DNA of 64,000 nt from Lojkania enalia (lineage: Eukaryota > Ascomycota > Dothideomycetes > Pleosporales). Below the pieces are notes generated by a model. The model had not been told where the DNA came from. It worked only from the letters and a program-made list of their open reading frames with translations, and did no database searches. The stretch covers positions 62,001 through 126,000 of the forward strand of contig ML986611.1 of the NCBI GenBank assembly GCA_010094045.1. Reading direction: 5' to 3'. Position numbers and translations under genes: made by a program. Shown here piece by piece: positions 35,591 through 45,839 of the stretch (positions are counted from its first letter, which is position 1; every line of letters starts with the position of its first letter).

Positions 35591-35674
35591 ATGTCTTCTG
35601 CGATCTCCTTTAGCGATGCGAACCGCGGCTTCCAGGCCGGCATCATCCATGGCCTAGTCAATACCACGTTCTAA
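35591..35674 (+). pseudogene. N-terminal relic of an NLR-type STAND protein with sigma-like motif
   Basis: ATG at 35591 encodes 27 residues ending in TAA: MSSAISFSDANRGFQAG and then IIHGLVNTTF. This matches the N-terminus I associate with fungal NB-ARC/TPR proteins (FGDANSGFQAG...GPVNT.FH...PPERPETPP). The next part of those proteins does not follow in any frame. Only the motif exon remains. Sigma-type motifs of this kind (N-x-G-x-Q-x-G) are known amyloid signalling motifs in fungal NLR/effector pairs. Confidence 0.55.
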
Positions 35675-38523
35675 CTTCCGCTTAGTACATCGCAGGAGGA
35701 TCTGAGAATCTATAGGCTCTGACTAAGCGCTAACAGTCGCCCTACCTAGAACGACCTGAGACTCTACTACGCTCGTTAGCTGTGATCCTATTCAGTCGCA
35801 ACACTGACTTCGTTAAGAGGGAGACATTTAATTAGATCTAAGCTAAATGTACTATACTAGACTTACAGATCATGCTCGTTAGGCCGGGCAAGAAAAAGCT
35901 GGGAGCGGACCACGCTTCCACACTGACTAGCATGGCTAATCTCGCATTTACTTTGAAGAGTCAGGGACTTACAAATAAAGCATTTTGCTATTGGAGGACT
36001 GCTGCAAGCTGTAGGAAGTAGTCTTGGGTTCTCAAAATCCTTATACCAATACATACGCATTATTGCGATGAAGAATTCTTTCGACTGTGAAACTCACATC
36101 GTCCGTCTCTGATGGCGCTGTGTCACTGCATTGTCCCAATTTAAATTGATCAAAAGCTACCCTGTTAGCGTTAAAACTCCTTAGACTAGCACCAATGTGA
36201 TCAATAATGAAGAAGCTCTATGAAGAAGTCGGTGACATATGCTTCGGGACAAACTTGGATCTAGAAGCCATATAGTTTGATTAATGAGTGTGTGGGCTGA
36301 AAACCACAAGCCAAATGAAGACCACAGAAATGCACCAAGAGCTACCCGAAGTATCCAACTACATGATCCACCTGAAGAGTCCTTACATGCAGCCCAAGAC
36401 TCTCGCTATGGCCATATTTCAGATCAACATGATTCTGTTCAGTACGAAATCCCGTAGTCGTAATCCACTCATCCCGAGTCTATACAAGACATTTCAGTAC
36501 GCATCATCACCGCCAGAATTACGCTCGACGCTAACATCAATGCACCCTGTGCCACTATCGACCCGCGTGTCGAACCGCACTGTGGGCTAGTCCAGAGGGC
36601 GCCGGTGAAGGAGCCCTAGTAGCTGCAGTAGACCGATGGATCCGTGTTGACGGCCGAGGAGACGGAGCGCCGGCGCACCGGCGCACTAGACCATTCTCCA
36701 CCCAGGAATCCCCGTACGCAGAGTTAACGATGCAGTCACGCGTTTCGATTAAAGAAGCCTCTACTTCACGCTGCTAGTCATCGATGGTCGCATGTTCGGC
36801 GATGGGATTCCCTTGGGCGGTTTAGCGGGGCTTGGAGGTCGGGGGGCAGTGTGGTCGCGTACCATGGGCAATGGAAACTATGGGCGGTGTAGCCAGTAGG
36901 AACGATTCTATGGCGCGTAATCGTACCACGGGCAATGATGGCAGTTCTAGTAAAAGGAATACCCTACAAAACAGTGGAATCGCAGACAACATTGATCCTG
37001 CACATAGGACCGCAGACAGAGTTATCGATAAAACATCCAACACTCCCGTTGGTAGGGATACGTTAGCGCCCTCTGGGCGGAAGAAAAACCCCAGGAAGAT
37101 CGACGTCCGAGGCGGTGAGTCGAAACCTAAGCCGGGTTAGTGTGCGGCCAAGGTGAGTGACGAAGTGAACAAATACTAGGGACCCTATTTATGGCCGGAG
37201 GTGTGGGTATTTAGGTATTTCGTGTGATTCATTGTCTAGCATCAGCATGATGCCTGCCACTCATTAGGCGTCCTTGTGTTCGACTGTATGTACGACCAGT
37301 TTTCAATATGCTAGTTGTGTTCTTGCTCCAATCCTCCTTTAAATTTTGCATTTTTCTCGAGTATATAATTCTGCACGTTGTTCAATGGTCAAGAGACTGC
37401 AAGGCGCCAAAGGCTAATTTTTATCTTCCGCGGTCAGTCGCTAAAATACTCATTGTGTGACCGTCGCGCAGCTCTGACTCAATCTTTGTGCGACTTTCTC
37501 GAAATCCCGCTATCTCTATTGTAGTCTTCAAAGTGGGTGTCCACAGGATTTCATTTGTTGAAAGGAATTGCACTCCAATGAAAACCTGGCGTGGTCATAG
37601 GGCAGTCGTTTAGTAAAATTGTGAATTTTGGCGCATCACAGGCCTGACCGAAACCTGTTACTTTGAAATTTAGATCGAACAGTCAACACTGTCAAGGTAC
37701 GGCGCCGGCTTCGGCTGGTAACGACGCGCTTATGACCGTGAACGATAGATATATACGCTATACATTAATAGATAGCAAATAAGCTCGACAAGCTAACGGA
37801 AAATTGCTAGAAAATTGTGTTGAGACGCTTTCCGAGAGCTTTGAGTGCTTTTACGCAAGTACGCCACCCAACACGCGGTTATCAATTGGGTAGACTTTGG
37901 AAGCATTGATGGGACTCATGCTCACGTGATCCACCACCTCCACTAGATCTCCCGGAACACAGTGTTTAAGAACGCTGCCACCCTTTTGTCGACATTCGGT
38001 TACGTCAGTTAATGGGATCACTGAAGCGAAGAGTGTTCAAATTGTTAATAGAAAAAAAAAAGTTATTCTAGTGAGATATTCAACAACGTATCGCTACTTA
38101 AGCACGTAGCCTGATCGTGGAATATGAGATCTACAGACTTTATACCTTAGATAGAGGTGCATAATAAGTCTAACAGAGTTTAATTCTGCAGCCTTATGCC
38201 TATCAGCTGTGTATCGGCAAAAGGAAGTCTGCCCTCGTTCAATAGTGACTTACCTTACTCGCAAGTAGGCCTTTGAATATACTTCATCGCTTGCCATATG
38301 TTTCCTAGACAACAATGGTATGACTTCTGTTTGCCAATTTTCACGATAGCCTATCCTTAGCCGGGCTCACAATGCCCTTGCACGCGACGACCATGATTAT
38401 GATAGCGGAGGCATGATAGTGCTCAGAGCAGGATCTAAAATATGCGCGGGAGGTGAATTTGGCGATAGAGAGGCGTGCCTCTGCCCTGGAAAAGATGTTG
38501 GAAGACTAGCCCAAGTAAGCTCT
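35675..38523. other. Island interior without recognised genes
   Basis: Short frames at 36288-36590 and 36832-37140 have no motifs and no supporting introns. The segment may contain decayed coding DNA, but I cannot identify it. Confidence 0.4.
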
Positions 38524-39862
38524 TCATCCTGCTTCCAACTCAACCGTCGCATAAAGATGCGGAGCCTTTGGGCTTTTATTCTCCTGTATCCAGTCGACAG
38601 CCGTCTCCCAGAGCTCCTCCAGTTCGCCTTCCTTCAGACCAAGCTCGTAAGCTTCGTCATCAGGCGTGCTTTTGCTCGCTTTGAGCCATAGCGTCATTCT
38701 GTGTCGCTCTAAATCACCACCACGTTTCCGCCGTACGGCCCACTGGTGAAAGGCTTGGTAGAAGGCCTCTCCCGGGGCGTCTGGATCGAACGACATTTTA
38801 ATTGGTGTTTTGTCCCACAAGCCGATCACTTGAAGTTGGCCGCTCGAAGGCCCTTGGGCCGCAAGAGGTGTAGTTGTGTGAGTTGGTTGTCCATGGTCGA
38901 TGTGCCTTGGATGAGGAGCCGGGGCAGATGGTTCAGCTGTATGCATGCGTTGAGTGTCCCGAAAAGCCTGCACACGTTCGTATGTCCGCTGGACGTTAGG
39001 TGGCATACTGGTCCGTTGATAAGAATTCATTGGCACTGTTGGCGCGTGCGGAGGAACTGCTGGGTCAAGCTCTTCCATTTCTACGAAGCCTCCTCGTTGG
39101 CAGCGTGCTTGCGGTGAATGCGCTTCTTGAACGTCTATTGTCGTAACAGACAGGTCAGCCTAATTGGGCGCAGATTTGGCGGATCGTAGTCGACTGACCT
39201 GAAAGGAATTGGCGTTCCAGGGGTCCATCGGAGCCCATAATCACATCACTATCGAGCAATCTTGCTGACACAATGTAGAATGTGTCCACGTTTGTCGTGA
39301 ACTCCTTGCGACGACGCCAGGTCAGATTCACGGCGGCCGTTACCTTCTCCCACCTCTGACCACCAGATGGGAGAGGCATAGATACCAACTCGTCCACGGG
39401 ATCTGTACTGGCGCCGAGGCTGCGACCGTATACCACTTTATCTCCAATCAGATTGTGTTTCACTTGCGCACTTCTTGATATGACTGGCTGGTCTGCGCCA
39501 TCGTCATCGCACGATATCAAGTAGATTCTTTCTAGGCCCGCAGCCGCTAGACTCGAGGTGTGAGACTTGACCGAGCCTGCGCTGGTGGGAGGGGTGTGCA
39601 GGCCGTGTCTGGCATCCGGGATGTTCTGTCGGGTCGTTCTTTGGAGTAGAGAGGAGTCAGGATGGTGTGAACGGGTCCGTGAGGATCTGGGCTGCTGTTC
39701 AAATGCCGCGTCGGGCCTTACAGGAGATGGATTATGTTGCCCTATGTACTGCTCAGTCGCTGTCCGGATTTCTTTATCTTGAAGATAGTCCACCAAAAGT
39801 TCCAGGGCCTTAGAACGATAATTATCAAGAAGCTTCTGTGCTAGGGTTACACGATCACCCAT
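38524..39862 (-). CDS. Orphan two-exon protein, 424 residues
   Basis: Exons 39862-39199 and 39134-38524 with a GTCAGTC...CAATAG intron are in phase (junction SDVQEAHSPQAR). No stop interrupts the 424 codons. The N-terminal half has a helical start (RVTLAQKLLDNYRSKALELLVDYL), a Ser/Pro/His-rich linker, and a folded-looking block ERIYLISCDDDGADQPVIS through VNLTWRRRKEFTTNVDTFYIV. The C-terminal domain has IGLWDKTPIKMSFDPDAPGE, FYQAFHQWAVRRKRGGDLERH and GELEELWETAVDWIQENK. I do not recognise the family. Composition and intactness suggest a working gene, in contrast to the decayed neighbours. Confidence 0.7.
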
Positions 39863-40493
39863 CGCGTGCAGTTGAGGTAATGTCGTCGCAACCGGCCTTG
39901 TGTAGCCCAGGTTATAGCTGGCCTTAGCTCCCGTGCGCCTTCAGAATGCGCCGGATAGCGCTAGGGTGGGTGCTCAGCCAATGCAACACCTATCTAGAGG
40001 TCATGATGTGGGAATGGGCCGGCGAGGTAGAGAATGTGGTAAAGGTTTGATTCATGTAACTGCTATGGAGCCCGTACGTCTGAGTGTTCGCATGAGCCCT
40101 GCTGCAAAGCAGAAGAAGGAAGTGGGGCAGATCCCGAGCTTGAGCATCACCAGCGCGACCAAATATGCCAGGGGTGCCGCTCCTCCTTGTGAGACGCTAT
40201 GCCCCTTTCGGTTGACCGGTAGCGACGCGGCAAATCGTTTCTAGGCCAGATAAGCCACGTGATGGCTCATTCCCCGCGATCAAGCTGATTAACCGCTAGC
40301 GCACTGTCAGAGCCATTAGAAGCGAGCATAGCACGTCTGATACGAACATGAGCCGGCCAGGCTTCACAAATCGTGCGGCCTTCTGCCTTGTACAGCGCCG
40401 CCGCCAGCACCTACAGGCCTGAACCTGTCCAGCCGGTAGCTCAATGCCTCCCTCCACCCGTTCTTTACGCCTTTGATATCAGCGCTTCGAACC

Positions 40494-41283
40494 ATGACCA
40501 ACATTATCAGAAGCGATATCAGTCTTTCCACTCGTTTCTTCAATGGTAGAGCTGGATCGGCGGCATCTGCTGTCGACCGTCTTACAGATGCTAAACAAGT
40601 GACGCAAATGTCAGCCGTCATTGGCAATGGCGCCCGCGACAGTGCACTACAGATCAACGGACATGTCACGGATAAGATAAACAACCTCAACTTGTGAGTA
40701 TCTCCTCTACCACGTTCAAGAACTCTTCTGACCTCGTCTCAGTAAATATCTTATCATCCCCTGTCATTGCGAGATCATAAGGGCAGTTGCGAGCACAAGA
40801 GTATCCCCTCTACTACCTGCTGCCGTGCCTGTAAAGCCTCGTCTTCCAGCTCCAGTGAAACGCTCCACTCATTTCAATGCTGTTAGTTGATAACCTCATC
40901 TCAAAGCTATTGCCACTGACGATCACAAGGTTGGCCCGGCGGAGATCTCGTCTCTACGAAAAGAGAAACAGAATATAACAGTCTTCTCTAAAGCGACTGG
41001 ACAGCCAGACACTTTCTGCGTCATTTTTCCTCGAAGGGTTCAAGACAATTTCATCTCCCTTAAGATAGTCAACCGTCTGGGCCTCGGAACACACTTCGAC
41101 ACTGCGGCAGTAAGCTCGATCACGTGGGACTCGAAGCGTCTCTCTTCCACTGGCGACTTCGTAGATCTTTCTTTCCCCATGCTAGGCAGCGCCGAGAGCG
41201 TCGCGCGACGTTTCCACGTCGTGGAAGACTGCCCTTTCGACATGCTTCTCGGGACGGTCGCAACCGACCCTTCCCTCAATTGA
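40494..41283 (+). pseudogene. Retropepsin-like protein gene, copy A, with N-terminal amyloid-type motif; decayed
   Basis: Exon 1 40494-40693 and exon 2 from 40743, joined through GTGAGT...TCTCAG. Residues 43-58 read IGNGARDSALQINGHV, which fits N-x-A-x5-Q-[IF]-N-x2-[VI]. Then comes a Cys/His piece (IIPCHCEIIRA) and a Pro/Val-rich linker. An in-frame TGA-TAA pair interrupts the gene near 40890. The frame then continues with a retropepsin-like fold: RVQDNFISLKIVNRLGL, SSITWDSKRLSSTGDFVDL and VEDCPFDMLLG, stopping at TGA 41281-41283. A further piece (DTDTTRLEDPGAGYPSAGAG) follows in another frame. The catalytic Asp-Thr/Ser-Gly is not visible, so the domain may be non-enzymatic. Convergent with the HeLo-like gene. 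Confidence 0.6.
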
Positions 41284-42549
41284 TACCGATACTACACGAT
41301 TGGAGGATCCTGGCGCAGGGTATCCCAGCGCTGGCGCAGGAGATGACGTGTACATTAGGCAAACTTTTAAGCGGTATTTAATTCAGCTTTCGAAACTTGC
41401 GATATCTGAATAACATGCCGTCATTGGCTGACCGCCCCTGTGGTCATGGTTCACCGCCCTGCGAGTATTTATGCGACTTCGCTTCAGGGCAGCTTATCAG
41501 TGGTGGGCTTGGAATATCACTGCATCAAACCTGCGAACCGTCAAATGATCACCTGCAGCGTTCAGGATATCCTAGATTGGCACTATGCCTCTCCAGCGGG
41601 AAGATGGGTGCAATACTACGCCCTTTGTAGGTGGAGCACGATACTACAAGCTACATGCGCCCTTTCCTTCCTAAGTACCGACAGGACGTTTGAGTGCGCG
41701 ATGTGATAGAGCGCTTACCTTATTTTGATTGGACAAGGTACAAAGCTGATGTTCTATGATGGCTTGTAGAATTAATCCTCTCCGCAGCCCGAGCCGGCAC
41801 ATAATTCGATGAACGAGTAAATAACAGGCAGACGAGAAGAACTTGTATAGAATCATGGAATATATACGACATTCTGTTTTGTCCCTGATTGATATGTGTC
41901 TGCTGGTATGCGTATAAGAAGCGAATGTAGAAGTGTTACTTAGGTATACCAGGCTCAAATCTTTTAACTCAGTGATTTCATTGATAGATTCTACTAAAAT
42001 GACTATCAAGGAGAAGGGCAGGGTTCCACAATCAAATGACACAAGCAGACTAGACCACATCAACTTTCTCATCAACCCCGCTTAAGGATGCGACGTCTTC
42101 GGCGAACAAATGCACAGGACACCAATGTGAGCTTGACTTGTTGAAAAGGGCTTTGATAGAATACTGCGGGAAGTATTCTCATACAAACTCCTACAGCTAT
42201 GTAAGACAGCCATTCAACACCCGGTTAAAGGCTGGGTAACTTTGGAAAGATTTGACATGTACTCACGTGATTTTGAGTGGAAAGAAGGAGAGTGCTTAAG
42301 ACTACCACGACATGTGCATGCTAGCGCATTGTATCGGGCAGCGAGATTGCTACAAGGAGAAATGTATAAGGAATAAGTAAAGAAGGTATTGCCAGATTGT
42401 AAGTGCAAGATCGGATCCTTTGATGGCCTGTACATATTGGACTTCAACTGAGTCAGCCCGCTGATCACAGAAATTAAGAAGAAATGCGCGCTTTGTCTTC
42501 TACTCTTCACGGCCACGAGGGTCTCCGCGCGCTCGCATGCCGAGAAGCA
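41284..42549. other. Convergent spacer between the retropepsin-like relic and the HeLo-like gene
   Basis: It may hold the decayed 3' end of copy A: an open frame at 41440-41706 reads VQDILDWHYASPAGRWVQYY, but no family is recognised. The rest is AT-rich. Confidence 0.35.
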
Positions 42550-43640
42550 TCAAGTCTCCTCGCCAGAAGTATCACTGCCTTCCTTTTCCTGCGCACTGTC
42601 TCGCCGTTTCCTCCTCTGTGGCGCGGACACGGCCTTCATATTCTTCCCGTGAGCTTCCATCACCGCCTTGAGCGCGTTGAGCGATATAGCGTAGTTGAAC
42701 TGTGCAGCCTGGTCTTTTGCGACATTGTCTCGGATCTCCAGCCGACCAGCCAGATCCTTCCAGATATCTTCGCCCACTGGGCAGTTGATCTGACAGGACT
42801 GGTGCAGCGCCATATTGCGGAGAATGATGCGCTCTATTTTAACGGGGATGTCGAAGGAAGGCATGTCGGTGTTGGAATCGGAATCGACGAGAGTGTCGGA
42901 GCCGCTGTCTGAGTTGTCGCTTGAGGAGCTTAGGGATTGGAGATCGGCCTGGGTAAGGGGAACGGTGCCATCGACTGTGCTGGTTAGTGATGCGGAAGAC
43001 GGGTGTTGAATATAGTGGGTAGCTTACCTGACAGACGTCGGCCCTTGATCAGCCGCGCAATGCGAAGTCCTTCGTAATCGTCTAGTTGTTCAAGCTGCTT
43101 CTGGAGGTTCGAATCGATGCGCTCGATCTTTGCGGCATCGGCCACAATTTGCCTGTTCATATCGCGCATCACTCCCACGTTGGCCATTTGTATGCATAGT
43201 AAAATCGAAGCCTTGATTTGTGCGAGTTCGTCCATAATGCTACTCAACTTCTTTTCATCCGCGGACCCTTCAAGAAGTTGACGCGCGAATTGGTTGATCC
43301 TTGTTTTTGATCCCGGGTCCAATTCCTTGAGAAGTGCAGCTAACTTATGCTGAGCCTGCTGCATCCGGGCGAGCTCGGCACCAAGGCTAGCTGTATGAAG
43401 GTCGGAGTTCTCTTTCTTGTCGAGCTGCTGCAATATAGTCTTGATGCTATCTAGCTCATCTTCATGGCGTATCAAGACGTAGACAAGATCTTTCTGTCGC
43501 CTTTGCGCCTTGCGTAGGCACTTGATTACCGAAAGGGCGTTCTCTAAAAGGTGGGTGCTGGCCGAAACTGCTCCTAATATTTCCGCCTTGTGCTAGATTA
43601 GTTATGTCTATGCCGGTTTCTAGAATGAATGCCGTACCAT
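42550..43640 (-). CDS. HeLo-like (STAND N-terminal type) protein with two C-terminal amyloid-type repeats
   Basis: Exon 1 is the ATG alone (43640-43638). Exons 43586-43028 and 42974-42550 follow, all in phase, giving 328 residues. The start MAEILGAVSASTHLLENALS, then DLVYVLIRHEDELDSIKTIL, is the pattern of the helical fungal N-terminal domain of STAND proteins (HeLo/HeLo-like), which in known cases is a membrane-active cell-death domain. A second helical part runs to about residue 185 (LEQLDDYEGLRIARLIKGRR). A Ser/Asp-rich linker (about 198-224) leads to two similar segments. Asn241-Val254 reads NMALHQSCQINCPV and Asn271-Ile284 reads NVAKDQAAQFNYAI, 30 residues apart. No nucleotide-binding domain is present. 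Intact. Assignment of the N-domain is by pattern recall. Confidence 0.65.
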
Positions 43641-44059
43641 TGTGTCTTGCATGAATCGGTTTGCAGTGTTACTCAAGTGCGCGATGACAGCGGGAAGTGT
43701 TGCGGATTCGTACTCAGCTCATAGCGGGCATGAGCGCGCACTTATCTCCCCAGCTGAAGGTCCTCGCCAGGGTCCTGGCACTTTGCGAAGCGCAGTCATA
43801 ATCTATTGTTTGAATGCAGTGTGGTCTGGTGACGAGTTCGCAGCTTGCAGCAGGATCGCACCACTGATATGCCATCGCCAAACGAGTTGCAGCTCTCGGG
43901 CGCAGATCCGTGAACCTCTAAACCCCATGTCCGCGCGGGCGGTGCCAGCTGATAGTGACAAGAGCGTAACTCCGATCAATCCGGGTTGGAGGGAGAGACC
44001 TTTGAGCGGTGTCTGCCTGTCGTGAGCCTTGCGAGGAGATGCATGTCTATCCTTCCGCG
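43641..44059. other. Upstream region of the HeLo-like gene
   Basis: Promoter side of the HeLo-like gene and 3' end of relic B. An open minus frame continues here (RADMGFRG and so on) but shows no recognisable motif. Confidence 0.35.
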
Positions 44060-44872
44060 GTTTCATCGGAATTCTATCTGCTGTCGCATACATCTGACGC
44101 GGTTGGGGCAGACTGAAGCTCGATCCAATGAGGACGTCAAATTGGCAATGTTCGACAGCAGAAGCGACTTGCAGCACAAGGGTTGTCTCCAGGCACAGAA
44201 CGCACGAGATCAACAAAATCGCATGTTGGCGTCAATGTGTTTGATCCCCAGGTGATTGACTTGATCACTGAAGCATCGCTGTCAGATTTCAGCTTCAAGC
44301 GGTGCACGATCTGTCGTGCAATTAAATTGTCCTCAATGCCTGGAGGAACTACGGCGGGAACAAAGCACTACGATCCGTTCAACTGGGAAGACAGGTTGAC
44401 GTTCTGTTGTGGAAACAATGTCAGAAACGAGATTTCCACCTTGGAAGCATTAGCATACTCCAAGCCTTGTTGCATGGTGGGGCAGTCCTACCACATATTC
44501 GACGCAAGTCTCTTTGGGCTGCTTCTCGTCGTCTGCTGTGGTGGCTGCAGTATGCAATGATGACCCAGTCTTTCTAGTCGGTGATAGGATCTTGGAAACC
44601 AGCTCGCAGTGACAGGCAACCTCAGCCTTCAGAGTCTTACTAGAGTTTGTTTCAATGACTGTTTCGATGTTGTATACGATGTTCATGCTTACGAGTTTGG
44701 GGGCATATTAAGCCGGACTTGCTCTGCCGCAAGGGTTGTTGCTCGCTGATGACGTGTGTTCAGTTACTCGCTGCCCATCATCTGTGGAACACTCTGAAGC
44801 ATTGATGGACGGACTCGAGTGATTTGCGAGGGTGATGGAAGGGTTATTCGCAAGAACAATACTGTGCGACAT
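44060..44872 (-). pseudogene. Retropepsin-like protein gene, copy B, decayed
   Basis: Minus-strand pieces parallel copy A: start MSHSIVLANNPS (ATG 44872), an intron at the same place (GTAAGC...CTCTAG, after AAACTC), and the Cys/His piece EVACHCELVSKI (copy A: IIPCHCEIIRA). The retropepsin-like part reads GIEDNLIARQIVHRLKLK, IKSITWGSNTLTPTCDFVDL, and after a frameshift CQFDVLIGSS (copy A: CPFDMLLGTV). It has a TAG near 44360 and at least one frameshift. The two copies are clearly related but diverged. I cannot see the N-x-A-x5-Q motif in copy B. Confidence 0.55.
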
Positions 44873-44964
44873 CTTTGTCAAAGCGATGGGCGATGGCACC
44901 AGGTGTCGCAATAATTCGTGCGCGCTTACTTCAACAAAGCCCCTCACTAAAACAATGCTAAGTC

Positions 44965-45839
44965 GTCTGGTGAAGCCCTCACAATATAGCGGTTAGAAGC
45001 CATAGAACTTAGCAAGCAGAATAACTCCTAGCAAGAAAGAGGTGTAGCGAGCAGATTGTCTCTAAAGCGGTAGGCTAGACGTAGCACAAAAACATTATCA
45101 CTAAAGTACGTTAACTTAGTTTGATTAGCAATTATTATGAGGTACAACCTATATGAGATAGTACTTGTAGTTGCCACCACTAGCAGGGAGGACAGTCGAG
45201 CCGCTCTAGTATAGATCTTATGAAGGGATAAATTCTATAGCTGTTTTAAGAGAGTTGAGTTAATTAACTAGAAGGATAGCTAAGGTTAAGTAAGGACCAT
45301 AATATTACAGGGCTAAGGGTAGCCTACCTGCTATAAATCCTATATAGTTATAGACTAAATAGTTATTATAAATAAATTATACTATAATAATTATAGAGGA
45401 ATAGAATTATTTTATACTAGCTAAAATCTATAATTAGTTTAATTAAAAATACTACCTAGGGTAGTTATCTTATATAAGTTTATATATAGTAGTAGGTATA
45501 AAGTTAATAATAACTTCTTAGTATTATATCGAGGTTCTAAGGCTCGATAATGCTGTTTATAAATATTGTAGAGTTATAAGAGCTTAATAGTAGTATTATA
45601 GTAAAGGAATATTATTTTATTATAAAAGAAGGCTCGAAGTAAATTAGGTGAGAAAATAATAATATAAATATAATTTATAAGTTAAAAGAGTTTTAAATTT
45701 TCAAAAAAAGTTATAGTACATGATTTATATATAATACTAGTAGAGCTCGACGTATGTGCAGAGTTATGGTCGCTTGAAGTCAAAGTGCACCTGATATTTT
45801 CCGGCACGAGTGGGTTTCCGGTACGCATGGACGGACGTT
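44965..45839 (-). repeat. Right inverted repeat, RIP-mutated
   Basis: Reverse complement of the left repeat, with more C-to-T changes than the left copy. It has an extra segment of about 35 bases near 45010-45050 relative to the left (GCTTGCTAAG-like duplication). Confidence 0.85.

Larger units (their letters stand above)
34491..45839. mobile_element. 11.3-kb island bounded by inverted repeats of about 0.9 kb
   Basis: 34491-about 35405 is matched by the reverse complement of about 44965-45839. Outer ends read AACGTCCGTCCATGCG on both sides. Shared blocks include CTTCAAGCGACCATAACTCTGC, read as TTCAAGCGACCATAACTC, and AGAGCGGCTCGACTGTCCTC. The copies differ mostly by C/T and G/A changes, as after RIP, plus one 101-bp insertion in the left copy and a short duplication in the right. 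Interior GC is near that of ordinary genes. No clear target duplication: CCGCC lies left of the element and ACTCC right. It could be one large TIR transposon, or two copies of one repeat in opposite orientation around a gene-bearing segment. No transposase was recognised inside. Confidence 0.65.

Noticed and set aside
36288..37140. Two 100-codon plus frames inside the island
   Set aside because: No family motif, no introns and poor composition; kept only as unassigned island DNA.
39933..40244. 103-codon plus frame between the orphan gene and relic A
   Set aside because: It lies in the likely divergent promoter of those two genes and has no motif.
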